Shown here: positions 26,580 through 34,455 of the stretch, piece by piece | Layout: each line of letters begins with the position of its first letter | Numbering within the stretch: position 1 is the first letter of the stretch | NCBI RefSeq assembly: GCF_022835695.1 | Contig: NZ_BQUV01000007.1 | Span: 372,001 to 436,000, forward strand | Length of the DNA: 64,000 nucleotides | Direction of reading: 5' to 3' | From: Bradyrhizobium sp. Ce-3 | GTDB lineage: Bacteria; Pseudomonadota; Alphaproteobacteria; Rhizobiales; Xanthobacteraceae | Translations under genes and position numbers: made by a program | Notes under the pieces: model-generated | What the model was told of the DNA's origin: nothing | Database searches by the model: none | Seen by the model: only the letters and a program-made list of their open reading frames with translations

Positions 26580-27899
26580 TCAGTGGACGGCGGTCTTTTC
26601 AAACTGCCGCAGCATCTGGTTGCCGCGCTCGACGGCGGAGTCCAGCGCCTGCTTGGCGGTCTTCTTGCCGGCCAGCGCCTGCTCGATCTCCTCCGACCAC
26701 ATGTCGCGCAGCTGCACCATGTTGCCGAGGCGCAGACCGCGGGAATTCTCGGTCGGCTCCTTGTTGGTGAGTTCGAGCAGCGGGGTCTCCAGATAGGGCT
26801 GGTCCTTGTAGAAGCCCTCTTCCTTGGCCTTGGCGTAGGCGGCCTTGGTGATCGGCAGATAGCCCGAGGCCTTGTGGATCCAGACCTGGCGGTCGGTGTC
26901 CGAGAGGAAGGTCAGGAACTTGGCCACGCCCTTGTATTCCTCGGCCGACTTGCCGCCCATCACCCAGAGCGAAGCGCCGCCGATGATCGAGTTCTGCGGC
27001 GCGCCCTTGACATCGGGATAATACGGCATCGGCGCGGCGGTGAAGTTGAACTTGGCCTGCGCCTTGACGTTGCCGAAGAAGGCCGACGAGGTCAGGTAGA
27101 TCGGGCATTCACCCGAGGTGAAGCGGCCCTCTCCGGTGTTGGTGCGTCCGGCGTAGTCGTAGGTCTTGTCCTTCTGCAGCTCGACCAGGTTCTCGAGATG
27201 CTTGACCTGCAGCGGGCCGTTGAATTCGAGCACGGTGTCGAAGCCGTCGAGGCCGTTGGCCTTGCTGGCGAGCGGCACGTTGTGCCAGGCCGACAGCTGC
27301 TCGAGATTGACCCAGGTGACCCACGAGCCGGAGAAGCCGCAGGTGGCGTAACCGGCGGCCTTCAGCTTCTTGGCGTCCTCGAACACCTGCGGCCAGGTCT
27401 TCGGGATCTCCGCGATGTTGGCCTTCTTCAGCGCATCGAGATTGACCCACATCACGGTCGACGACGAGTTGAAGGGGAACGACAGCATCTCGCCCTTCGA
27501 GGTCGAGTAGTAGCCGGTGATCGCGGGCAGATAGACGCTTGGATCGAACTTCTCGCCGGCGTCGGCCATCAGCTTGTAGACCGGCTTCACGGCGCCGGTG
27601 GCGGCCATCATCGTCGCGGTGCCGACCTCGAATACCTGCATGATATGCGGCGCGTTGCCGGCGCGGAATGCCGCGATGCCGGCGTTCATGGTGTCGGCGT
27701 AGCCGCCCTTGTAGGTCGGGATCACCTTATAGTCGGACTGCGAGGCGTTGAAGTCGCTGGCCAGCTTGACGATGACGTCATTGTTGGCGCCGGTCATCGC
27801 GTGCCACCATTGAATCTCGGTCACCGCAAATGCAGGCGACGCGAATGCAAGGGTAGCAGCGGCTACAGCAGCAGCGCCTAATCGTCGAAAAATCATCAA
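26580..27899 (-). CDS. ugpB: sn-Glycerol-3-phosphate-binding protein UgpB
   Basis: UgpB captures glycerol-3-phosphate or glycerophosphodiesters in the periplasm and delivers them to UgpAE. The 439-residue precursor has a signal peptide (RRLGAAAVAAATLAFASPAFA) and a cluster B solute-binding fold starting TEIQWWHAMTG. GNAPHIMQVFEVGTATMM, FPFNSSSTVMWVNLDALKKA and SGSWVTWVNLEQLSAWHN are typical of UgpB. It is the first gene of the operon. A Pho-box-like direct repeat lies about 55-70 bp upstream, which fits induction under phosphate starvation as known for ugp in enterobacteria and Sinorhizobium. Confidence 0.95.
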   Translation of the reverse strand: MMIFRRLGAAAVAAATLAFASPAFAVTEIQWWHAMTGANNDVIVKLASDFNASQSDYKVIPTYKGGYADTMNAGIAAFRAGNAPHIMQVFEVGTATMMAATGAVKPVYKLMADAGEKFDPSVYLPAITGYYSTSKGEMLSFPFNSSSTVMWVNLDALKKANIAEIPKTWPQVFEDAKKLKAAGYATCGFSGSWVTWVNLEQLSAWHNVPLASKANGLDGFDTVLEFNGPLQVKHLENLVELQKDKTYDYAGRTNTGEGRFTSGECPIYLTSSAFFGNVKAQAKFNFTAAPMPYYPDVKGAPQNSIIGGASLWVMGGKSAEEYKGVAKFLTFLSDTDRQVWIHKASGYLPITKAAYAKAKEEGFYKDQPYLETPLLELTNKEPTENSRGLRLGNMVQLRDMWSEEIEQALAGKKTAKQALDSAVERGNQMLRQFEKTAVH

Positions 27900-27952
27900 A
27901 AGCCCCTCCCGGTTGGAACATCATCTTTCGTTGCGCGCGTTATCAGCGCCGG

Positions 27953-27970
27953 ATGACGTTCAAATGACCG
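27953..27970 (-). promoter_or_regulatory. Putative Pho box upstream of ugpB
   Basis: Read on the minus strand: CGGTCAT-TTGA-ACGTCAT, two seven-base direct repeats at the 11-bp spacing of PhoB sites (consensus CTGTCAT-N4-CTGTCAT; 6/7 and 5/7 matches). A possible -10 (GATAAC) follows nine bases later, as in PhoB-dependent promoters where the box replaces the -35. Confidence 0.6.
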
Positions 27971-28019
27971 TATAAACGAAAGCCATGGTAGGGGGGAAGC
28001 CGAGGCGAAGGGAAGCGGT

Positions 28020-28041
28020 AAAAAAGGCGGAGATCGCCGCC
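28020..28041 (-). terminator. Rho-independent terminator after the CoA transferase gene
   Basis: On the minus strand GGCGG-CGATCT-CCGCC is followed directly by six T residues. It lies about 100 bp past the CoA-transferase stop codon and isolates that gene from ugp. Confidence 0.8.
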
Positions 28042-28048
28042 GGCGCTG

Positions 28049-28082
28049 TGCGGTGCAACGCCGGACGCGACGTTGCACCGCA
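28049..28082. repeat. Perfect 12-bp inverted repeat
   Basis: TGCGGTGCAACG and CGTTGCACCGCA are exact inverted copies with a 10-base loop (CCGGACGCGA). No T-run follows. It stands eight bases from the intrinsic terminator and could be a second stem of it, or a binding site. Confidence 0.7.
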
Positions 28083-28138
28083 GGGCGATGCGCGGGCGCC
28101 GGTTCGATACGAGCGGCCCCCGGCTTTCTTATAATGCG

Positions 28139-29344
28139 CTAGCGCTTGCGCTGGGGACCGCAGACCACGCCCTTGTCGACCAGGCCGTTGATCTCATCCC
28201 TGGAGTAGCCGAACTCGCCGAGCACTTCCGCAGCGTGCTGGCTGAACTTCGGCGGCGTGCGGCGCAGGCTCGGCTTGGTGCGCTCGAGCCGGATCGGCGA
28301 GGCGACGCCCTTGTACCAATCCTTCTCGATGACGTCGCCGCGGTGGATCGTGTGCGGGTTGGTCAGCGCCTGGTCGATTTTCTGCACCGGGCCGGCCGGT
28401 AGGCCGGCGGCGAGCAGCCGATTGCACAGCGGCTCGGCCTCGTGCTGGCTGAACACGGCCGCAAGCTCGACCCGCAGCGCGTCGCGATTGGCGATGCGGT
28501 CCTTGTTGCGGGCAAAGCGCGGATCGGTGCCGAGCTCCGGTTTGCCGATTTCCTTGGCGAGCTTGCGGAAGGTGCCGTCATTGCCGACGCCGATGAAGAT
28601 GTTGTCGGTCTTGGTCGGGAAGATCGCGTAGGGCACGAGGTTGGGATGCTCGTTGCCGGTGAGCGAGGGCGGCTTGCCATGCATGAAATAGTTCGCGGTG
28701 TGCGGATGCATGATCGCAAGCCCGGTCTCGTACAGCGTCGTCTCGATGAACTGGCCGAGCCCCGAGCGCTGCCGCTCCGACAGCGCCATCAGGATGCCGA
28801 TCGCCGCGTAGAGCCCGGTGGTGATGTCGACCAGCGGCACGCCGATCCGCATCGGGCCGCTCTCCGGCGAGCCGGTGGCAGCGATCATGCCGGTCATGGC
28901 CTGGATGATCGCGTCATAGCCGGGATTGCCGCCGCGCGGGCCGTCGGCGCCGAAGCCGGAGATCCGGCAGTGCACGAGGCGCGGAAATTTCCCGCGCAAC
29001 ACGTCGTTGCCGATGCCCCATTTGTCGAGCGTGCCCGGCTTGAAATTCTCGATCAGCACATCGGCGGTCTCGAGCATCTTCATCAGCACCACGCGGCCGC
29101 CCTCGGAGGCGAGGTCGAGGCCGATCGAGCGCTTGTTGCGGTTGATGCCGACGAAATAGGCCGCGTCTTCCTCGTGGAAGGGAGGGCCCCAGTCGCGCAC
29201 CTCGTCGCCGGCGGGCGGCTCGACCTTGATCACGTCGGCGCCGTGGTCGGCGAGGATCTGGGTGCAATACGGGCCGCCGAGCACGCGCGTCAGATCGATC
29301 ACGCGCAGTCCGGTCATCGCGCCCGTAGCCGCTGGGGTATTCAT
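28139..29344 (-). CDS. CaiB/BaiF family CoA transferase
   Basis: This 401-residue class III (formyl-CoA transferase type) enzyme moves CoA between carboxylic acids. Family motifs are GLRVIDLTRVLGGPYCTQILADHGADVIKVEPP (about 10-42), the adenosine-loop region NRNKRSIGLDL, ENFKPGTLDKWGIG and GNPGYDAIIQAMTGMIAATG, which contains the conserved acidic residue near the active site. Substrates cannot be predicted. MNTPAATGAMTGLR gives two starts nine residues long or short of each other; I kept the first. It is monocistronic, with a strong terminator behind it. Confidence 0.93.
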   Translation of the reverse strand: MNTPAATGAMTGLRVIDLTRVLGGPYCTQILADHGADVIKVEPPAGDEVRDWGPPFHEEDAAYFVGINRNKRSIGLDLASEGGRVVLMKMLETADVLIENFKPGTLDKWGIGNDVLRGKFPRLVHCRISGFGADGPRGGNPGYDAIIQAMTGMIAATGSPESGPMRIGVPLVDITTGLYAAIGILMALSERQRSGLGQFIETTLYETGLAIMHPHTANYFMHGKPPSLTGNEHPNLVPYAIFPTKTDNIFIGVGNDGTFRKLAKEIGKPELGTDPRFARNKDRIANRDALRVELAAVFSQHEAEPLCNRLLAAGLPAGPVQKIDQALTNPHTIHRGDVIEKDWYKGVASPIRLERTKPSLRRTPPKFSQHAAEVLGEFGYSRDEINGLVDKGVVCGPQRKR

Positions 29345-29518
29345 GGAAGCAACCTTCGCTCAGTTGGGATCGGATAACGAGGTCCCAGAGCTAACGGTCT
29401 TCAGGCGGGGCAGCAATGCTTCCGTCGGCGCAGGCCCATGCAGCGGGCAGCGCGTGCGTTCGCCAAGCGAACCGAAAAGAGCGAACTGGCATCAGCAAGG
29501 CAATGCTCTCTTGAAACG

Positions 29519-29553
29519 CAATAGTCCGCCACGCGGCACGTGGCGGACTATTG
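29519..29553 (-). terminator. Large inverted repeat after ohr (probable terminator)
   Basis: CAATAGTCCGCCACG and CGTGGCGGACTATTG are perfect 15-base arms around CGGCA, twelve bases past the ohr stop codon. Only a short T-stretch (CGTTTC) follows on the minus strand, so termination may be partial. Confidence 0.7.
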
Positions 29554-29565
29554 GCAATCGGTGAT

Positions 29566-29991
29566 TTAGACGACGCTCAGCTTGACGTCGACATTGCCGC
29601 GGGTCGCGTTCGAATAGGGGCACACGTGGTGGGCCTTCTCGACCAGCGCTTCGGCGTCGGTGCGGGACAGGCCGGGCAGCGAGACGGCGAGATCGACGGC
29701 GAGGCCGAAGCCGCCTTCCGAGCGCGGGCCGATGCCGACCGTCGAGGTCACCGAGGCGTCGGCGGGAACCTTCGGGCCGCCCTGCGAGGCCACGAACTTC
29801 ATGGCGCCGATGAAGCACGCGGCATAGCCGGCCGCGAACAGCTGCTCCGGATTGTTGCCGGCGCCACCGCCGCCACCGAGCTCCTTCGGGGTCGTGAGCT
29901 TGACGTCGAGCGCGCCGTCGAGCGTTGCCGCATGGCCGTCGCGGCCGCCGGTTGCCTTGGCGCTGGTCTTGTAGAGCACGTTCACAGACAT
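29566..29991 (-). CDS. ohr: Organic hydroperoxide resistance protein Ohr
   Basis: Ohr reduces organic and fatty-acid hydroperoxides with a reactive cysteine, recycled by lipoylated proteins. The 141-residue OsmC-fold protein has C59 in [14 protein letters not shown] (peroxidatic) and C124 in [10 protein letters not shown] (resolving). The N-terminal [17 protein letters not shown] is characteristic of Ohr rather than OsmC. It is divergent from the ohrR-type MarR gene, the standard arrangement for peroxide-dependent derepression. Confidence 0.96.
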   Translation of the reverse strand: MSVNVLYKTSAKATGGRDGHAATLDGALDVKLTTPKELGGGGGAGNNPEQLFAAGYAACFIGAMKFVASQGGPKVPADASVTSTVGIGPRSEGGFGLAVDLAVSLPGLSRTDAEALVEKAHHVCPYSNATRGNVDVKLSVV

Positions 29992-30055
29992 CGTGGTCTC
30001 CCTTGGGTTTGGACTTCAGTTTGAATTCGACGGGCGATGTATTGCACACAGTTAG

Positions 30056-30104
30056 ATTGTGCACAATATAAAATATGCCGCCTCACATTTAATTGTTCGC
30101 AATT
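30056..30104. promoter_or_regulatory. Putative OhrR operators between ohr and ohrR
   Basis: Two palindromes lie in the AT-rich intergenic region: ATTGTGCACAAT (30056-30067, perfect) and AATTGTTCGCAATT (30091-30104, perfect five-base arms), 35 bp apart. A third, partial one (ATTGCACACAGTT) precedes them. OhrR-type MarR repressors bind such AT-rich palindromes at divergent ohr-ohrR promoters. Confidence 0.55.
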
Positions 30105-30145
30105 GAATTCGCGGCCCGGTGCGGCCACAATGACCCGGAAACGAG

Positions 30146-30625
30146 ATGGATTCGATGGGAATCATGGTCAGGAAACAGGCGGCGGCGGATCAGGCGCTGC
30201 GGCTCGACAACCAGATCTGCTTTGCGGTCTATTCGACCGCACATGCCTTCAACCGCGTCTACAAGCCGCTGCTCGACCGGCTCCGGCTGACCTATCCGCA
30301 GTATCTGGTGATGCTGGCGCTGTGGGACCGCGACGACGTGCCGGTGAAGGACCTCGGCGAACGGCTGTTCCTTGATTCCGGCACGCTGACGCCGCTCCTG
30401 AAGCGGCTGGAGGCGGCGGAGCTGATCAAGCGGACCCGCAGCACCGAAGATGAGCGCGTCGTGCTGATCGCACTGACGCCGCAGGGTCAGGCGCTGCGCG
30501 AAAAGGCCAAGGCCGTCCCGCAATCGATCCTCGCGGCCTCGGATTGCACGGTCGGCGAACTGATGGCGATGAAGGACGAGATCGTCGCGCTGCGCGACCG
30601 GCTGAATGCGGTGCTGGGGGAGTAG
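30146..30625 (+). CDS. ohrR: MarR family regulator OhrR
   Basis: The 159-residue repressor has a winged helix (about 50-115: [50 protein letters not shown]) and the peroxide-sensing Cys C25 in [16 protein letters not shown], the position conserved in OhrR. Oxidation of that Cys releases DNA and induces ohr. No second Cys near the C-terminus is obvious except C in SDCTVGEL, which might form an intersubunit disulfide as in two-Cys OhrR. An in-frame ATG three codons later is an alternative start. Confidence 0.93.
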   Translation: MDSMGIMVRKQAAADQALRLDNQICFAVYSTAHAFNRVYKPLLDRLRLTYPQYLVMLALWDRDDVPVKDLGERLFLDSGTLTPLLKRLEAAELIKRTRSTEDERVVLIALTPQGQALREKAKAVPQSILAASDCTVGELMAMKDEIVALRDRLNAVLGE

Positions 30626-30638
30626 GCGGCCGAGCTGG

Positions 30639-30884
30639 TCAGAGGCGCTTTTTGGCGAAGGCGCGGCCGCTGTGGGATTTGAGATATTTCTCGAATGCCA
30701 GGGCTTTGTATTTGTCCGGAAACGCGCAGTACCAGACGAGGTGCCAAGGCTTGAATTTTGCAGTGTGGGCGGACTTGCCGGCGTTGTGCTCGGGAATCCG
30801 TCGTTTCAGATCCTCGGTGGCGCCAACGTATTCCTGATCAGGGAAGTTGATGCTGCGGATGATGTAGACGTACCACATTCGCAT
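30639..30884 (-). CDS. Small GIY-YIG nuclease-domain protein
   Basis: The 81-residue protein is a bare GIY-YIG domain. WYVYIIRS replaces the GIY motif, EYVGATEDLKRRIPEHNAGKS holds the YIG-like YVG and the conserved Arg, and ALAFEKYLKSHSGRAFAKKRL contains the metal-binding Glu. It belongs to the UPF0213/YhbQ-like group of small nucleases that are multi-copy in rhizobial genomes. No target is known. The ATG used gives MRMWYVY; the next Met, two codons on, is equally possible. The upstream frame passes through repeats and the tRNA and is not coding. It sits next to a three-armed repeat and tRNA-Ala. Confidence 0.85.
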   Translation of the reverse strand: MRMWYVYIIRSINFPDQEYVGATEDLKRRIPEHNAGKSAHTAKFKPWHLVWYCAFPDKYKALAFEKYLKSHSGRAFAKKRL

Positions 30885-30922
30885 CCACTGAAGCGCGGGC
30901 AACAGAACCCTTGGCAGTCCGT

Positions 30923-31006
30923 CTTCGCCCTTCGGGCTACGCCGGACACCATGCTTCGCCCCTCGGGCTCTGCGCGGCTGCGCCACGCGTAGCCCGAAGG
31001 GCGAAG
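30923..31006. repeat. Three-armed repeat between tRNA-Ala and the GIY-YIG gene
   Basis: The 19-mer CTTCGCCCTTCGGGCTACG (30923-30941) is exactly inverted at 30988-31006. A third, near-identical arm (TGCTTCGCCCCTCGGGCTC, near 30952-30970) is in the same direction as the first. The element ends two bases from the tRNA CCA end. Confidence 0.85.
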
Positions 31007-31008
31007 CG

Positions 31009-31084
<76 letters not shown>

Positions 31085-31179
31085 TTATCCAGTTGGGACG
31101 ATCCTGGGGGATCAGTCCCGGCCCGCGCGGCCTAGGCGACTCGCGCGGCAGCACCGTTGATCACAGATCGGCGCCGATC

Positions 31180-31596
31180 TCAAGTCTCTTCGTCGCCGCC
31201 GACGTCACCAATGATGTCGGTCACGTCCTCATCGCCTTCTTCCTCGTCGGCGATGAAGGTCGAATCGTCGTCGTCATCGTCATCGATGGTCTCATCGACC
31301 TCGATATCGTCCTCGGATTCGGGAACCTGGGCCTTGACCTTGCCGGTGTTCTCCTCGGCATCGGCCTCCTCGAGCGAGACCGTCTCTTCGGTCTCGGCCG
31401 TTTCGGGCATCTCGGCGGCGGTCGCCGGCGAATGCACGGGCGCGCTACGGCCCCGCGGCGGGGCAACCGGCGCGATCGGCACGACCTCGCCGGTGTAGGG
31501 CGAAATCACCGGATTCTTGTTGAGGTCGTAGAACTTCTTGCCCGTGGTCGGGCAAATGCGCTTGGTTCCGAGCTCGGACTTGGCCAACGTGGTCAT
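31180..31596 (-). CDS. TIGR02300 family acidic protein
   Basis: The 138-residue protein starts with a conserved block, AKSELGTKRICPTTGKKFYDLNKNPVISPYTGE (residues 5-37), which resembles a degenerate zinc-ribbon (one Cys remaining). The rest is low-complexity and strongly acidic (EEADAEENTG, then DETIDDDDDDDSTFIADEEEGDED). The family is restricted to alphaproteobacteria and uncharacterised. The acidic tail suggests binding of a basic partner, perhaps ribosomal or RNA-binding proteins; this is speculation. It is divergent from aroA. Confidence 0.88.
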   Translation of the reverse strand: MTTLAKSELGTKRICPTTGKKFYDLNKNPVISPYTGEVVPIAPVAPPRGRSAPVHSPATAAEMPETAETEETVSLEEADAEENTGKVKAQVPESEDDIEVDETIDDDDDDDSTFIADEEEGDEDVTDIIGDVGGDEET

Positions 31597-31733
31597 CCCA
31601 GAATTTTGCTGAAAAACGGTGCTTCACTTGGCTAGTTGAGCAGCCGCTGTCAATAGCGGTTTGCGCGCAAGTGACGGGCGCGTGACGCGGTGTTGCCTAT
31701 GTGATACCTGCCGCGGCGCGAGAGGACACAATC

Positions 31734-33071
31734 TTGGCCCAATCTGACACCCCGACCCCGCTGGAATCGCGCGCTTGCGGCCCCCTGGCCGGCAAGGTCC
31801 GCGTTCCCGGCGATAAATCGATTTCCCACCGTGCCCTGATCCTGGGGGCGCTTTCGGTCGGTGAAACCCGCATTTCCGGCCTTCTGGAGGGCGAGGACGT
31901 CCTCAATACCGCCAAATCCATGCGCGCGCTCGGCGCCAAAGTGGAGCGCACGGCGCCTTTTGCCTGGTCGGTCGCGGGCGTCGGCGTCGGCGGCTTCGCC
32001 CAGCCCGCGGCGCCGCTCGATTTCGGCAACTCCGGCACCGGCTGCCGGCTGGTCATGGGCGCGGTGGCCGGATGCCCGATCGCGGCCATTTTCGACGGCG
32101 ATGCCTCGCTGCGCTCGCGGCCGATGCGCCGGATCCTCGATCCCCTGGAGCTGATGGGCGCCCGGACCAGCGACATCATGGAGGGCGGCCGGCTGCCGCT
32201 GACCCTGCACGGCGCCCGCTATCCGGTGCCGCTCACCTACAAGACCCCGGTCGCCTCGGCCCAGATCAAGTCCGCGGTGCTGCTGGCGGGCCTGTCCGCG
32301 CCCGGCATCACCACCGTCATCGAGCAGGAGGCGAGCCGCGACCACACCGAGCTGATGCTGAAGCATTTCGGCGCCGAGATCTCCTCCGAGAAAGAGGGCA
32401 GCCACGGCCGCCGCATCACGCTGAACGGCGAGCCCGAGCTGCGCGGCGCCAACGTCGTGGTGCCCGCCGATCCGTCCTCGGCGGCGTTCCCGATCGTCGC
32501 GGCGCTGATCGTCGAGGGATCCGACGTCGTGTTCTCCGACGTCATGACCAATCCGCTGCGCACCGGCCTGTTCACCACGCTGCGCGAAATGGGCGCCTCG
32601 ATCGAGGAGAGCGATGTGCGCGGCGACGCCGGCGAGCCGATGGCGCAGTTGCGCGTGCGGGCCTCGAAGCTGAAGGGCGTCGAGGTGCCGCCGGAGCGCG
32701 CGCCGTCGATGATCGACGAATATCTGGTGCTGGCCGTTGCGGCGGCGTTCGCCGAAGGCACCACGATCATGCGCGGCCTGCAGGAGCTGCGGGTCAAGGA
32801 ATCCGATCGTCTCGAAGCCACCGCCGACATGCTGCGCGTCAACGGCGTCAAGGTCGAGGTCTCAGGTGACGATCTGATCGTCGAGGGCCACGGCCATGTT
32901 CCGGGCGGCGGCCTCGTTGCCACCCACATGGATCATCGGATCGCGATGTCGGCGCTGGTGATGGGCTGCGCGTCGGACCGGCCGGTCAAGATCGACGACA
33001 CCGCCTTCATCGCCACCAGTTTCCCTGATTTCATTCCGATGATGCGCTCGCTCGGAGCTGATTTCTCATGA
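31734..33071 (+). CDS. aroA: 3-Phosphoshikimate 1-carboxyvinyltransferase (EPSP synthase), class II type
   Basis: AroA joins shikimate-3-phosphate and phosphoenolpyruvate in the sixth step of the shikimate pathway. The 445-residue protein matches class II enzymes (like Agrobacterium CP4): [70 protein letters not shown] and [21 protein letters not shown]. Where CP4 has Ala100 (GNAATG), this protein has G101 (GNSGTG). I chose TTG because GAGAGGA lies at proper distance and family alignments begin near here; a GTG 11 codons upstream is the alternative. Its last four bases overlap cmk. Confidence 0.95.
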   Translation: MAQSDTPTPLESRACGPLAGKVRVPGDKSISHRALILGALSVGETRISGLLEGEDVLNTAKSMRALGAKVERTAPFAWSVAGVGVGGFAQPAAPLDFGNSGTGCRLVMGAVAGCPIAAIFDGDASLRSRPMRRILDPLELMGARTSDIMEGGRLPLTLHGARYPVPLTYKTPVASAQIKSAVLLAGLSAPGITTVIEQEASRDHTELMLKHFGAEISSEKEGSHGRRITLNGEPELRGANVVVPADPSSAAFPIVAALIVEGSDVVFSDVMTNPLRTGLFTTLREMGASIEESDVRGDAGEPMAQLRVRASKLKGVEVPPERAPSMIDEYLVLAVAAAFAEGTTIMRGLQELRVKESDRLEATADMLRVNGVKVEVSGDDLIVEGHGHVPGGGLVATHMDHRIAMSALVMGCASDRPVKIDDTAFIATSFPDFIPMMRSLGADFS

Positions 33072-33700
33072 TCATCGCCATCGACGGACCCGCCGCCTCG
33101 GGCAAGGGCACGCTCGGCAAGCGGCTCGCTCACCACTACGGCTATCGCCATCTCGACACCGGCGTGATCTACCGCGCGGTGGCCTATGCGATGATGGCGC
33201 AGGGCGCCGACCTCAACGACGAGGCGCTGGCGGTCGCCGTCGCGCTCGAGCTCGACCCCGAGAAATTCGGCAATCCGATCCTGAAGACCCAGAAGGTCGG
33301 TGAGGGCGCGTCTTTGGTCTCGGCGTTTCCCAAGGTGCGCGAGGCGCTGGTGAACTTCCAGCGCCAGTTCGCCGCCGATCCGCCCGGCGCGGTGCTGGAC
33401 GGGCGCGACATCGGCACCGTGATCTGCCCGGATGCCGACGTGAAGATCTTCGTGGTCGCCGATCCCCGCGTGCGGGCGCGGCGGCGGACCCTGGAGGCCC
33501 GTGCCCGCGGCGAGGATGCCGACGAGGCGGCGGTGCTGGCCGACATCCTCAAGCGCGACGAGCGCGACCAGAACCGGGCGATCGCGCCGTTGCGGGCGGC
33601 CGCGGACGCCCACACGCTGGATAATTCGAACCTCGACATCGAGGCCGGTGTCCGTGCCGCCATCGCCATCGTCGAGGCGGCGCGCGCCGCCAGGCGCTGA
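33068..33700 (+). CDS. cmk: Cytidylate kinase
   Basis: Cmk phosphorylates CMP and dCMP with ATP. The 210-residue protein has the P-loop GPAASGKGT at 7-15, [16 protein letters not shown] (CMP-binding), [33 protein letters not shown] (lid and Arg residues) and SNLDIEAGV near the end. The aroA-cmk-rpsA order is conserved in many proteobacteria. It overlaps aroA by four bases (ATGA); a small minus-strand gene separates it from rpsA here. Confidence 0.96.
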   Translation: MIIAIDGPAASGKGTLGKRLAHHYGYRHLDTGVIYRAVAYAMMAQGADLNDEALAVAVALELDPEKFGNPILKTQKVGEGASLVSAFPKVREALVNFQRQFAADPPGAVLDGRDIGTVICPDADVKIFVVADPRVRARRRTLEARARGEDADEAAVLADILKRDERDQNRAIAPLRAAADAHTLDNSNLDIEAGVRAAIAIVEAARAARR

Positions 33701-33716
33701 TCCAGCCGGTCCCTGC

Positions 33717-33745
33717 AAAGAAAAACGCGATGACGAGGTCATCGC
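33717..33745 (-). terminator. Rho-independent terminator of the 57-residue protein gene
   Basis: On the minus strand GCGATGAC-CTC-GTCATCGC is a perfect eight-base stem, followed by GTTTTTCTTT. It lies about 40 bases past the small gene's stop codon and points the right way for it. Confidence 0.88.
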
Positions 33746-33783
33746 ACCAAGGTCTTTGGACCTTCTGCTTCGGATCCGTCGGA

Positions 33784-33957
33784 TCAGTCCTTCGACCAGT
33801 AGCGGTCGAACGGCAATTCCTGCTCGGCCATGCTGAGCAGCGGCTGTGCCGCCGTGGCCGATCGGCCGGGCGCAGCCGGGGCAGCGCCGGGCATCGCGGC
33901 AATTGCATTTCCAATCGTCAGGACGGCGATCGCCGCCAGCACCATAAAGCTTTTCAT
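33784..33957 (-). CDS. Small secreted or periplasmic protein, 57 residues
   Basis: An ATG frame of 58 codons including TGA encodes MKSFMVLAAIAVLTIGNAIA followed by a Pro/Ala-rich stretch (AMPGAAPAAPGRSATAAQP) and a C-terminal LPFDRYWSKD. The first 20 residues are a convincing signal peptide with Lys then a hydrophobic core. GGGAGA lies eight bases before the ATG and a strong intrinsic terminator follows, so this is an independent transcription unit on the minus strand between cmk and rpsA. I do not recognise a family. The mature peptide would be about 35 residues. Confidence 0.72.
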   Translation of the reverse strand: MKSFMVLAAIAVLTIGNAIAAMPGAAPAAPGRSATAAQPLLSMAEQELPFDRYWSKD

Positions 33958-34455
33958 TGGTAATCTCCCTGTTCTGAACGGTGCTATCGTACGGGCCGTT
34001 GCTTAAGGGCGGGTTCCCGGACATTTGCCCGCGGGGCATTTCGCGCGGTTCGGTCAACAGCGCGTTGAGAGGCCGGATTGGTGCCGCCGCCCGGCGCCGT
34101 GATTAGCCTTAAACGCCCGTAAATCGGGCATTTCCGGCTTGCCCAAAATGGGCCCCGGGGCTATATCAGCGCCGTTCGGAGCAGCATCGACGGTGTCGAG
34201 GCCGTGTCTGAGCGGGCCGGCGCCGGGTTTGAACCCTCGCCGCATCTGGAGGAACGCCCGCTCCCAGGTCTTGAAGTCGATATTTTCGTTTCAGGCTCCG
34301 GATCATCAAAACGTACCGAACGTGCAGTTTTACTGCCGGCCCGCTGTTGCACCTCCTGCAATGAGCGGTCGTCAGGGTTTGCGGATCCCTGACACTTCAC
34401 GAGCGGTGCGCCCATCAACCCGAATGGCCGGCGAGATCCCGTATCTGGAGAACAA
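33958..34455. other. Long leader/promoter region of rpsA
   Basis: This 498-bp gap holds the promoter of the small secreted gene (leftward) and of rpsA (rightward). Visible elements are a small hairpin GCCCG-TAAAT-CGGGC near 34115-34129 and the -35/-10 pair listed separately, which would give rpsA a leader of about 280 nt. I see no convincing gene in the leader. Confidence 0.5.
34139..34167 (+). promoter_or_regulatory. Candidate housekeeping promoter of rpsA
   Basis: TTGCCC (-35) and TATATC (-10) are separated by exactly 17 bases, the best sigma-70-like pair in the region. The spacing and the AT-rich -10 in a GC-rich background support it; transcription would begin near 34174. Confidence 0.5.

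Noticed and set aside
34204-34392. 62-codon plus-strand frame in the rpsA leader
   Set aside because: No ribosome-binding site, no signal peptide, and composition that does not look coding; kept as leader sequence.
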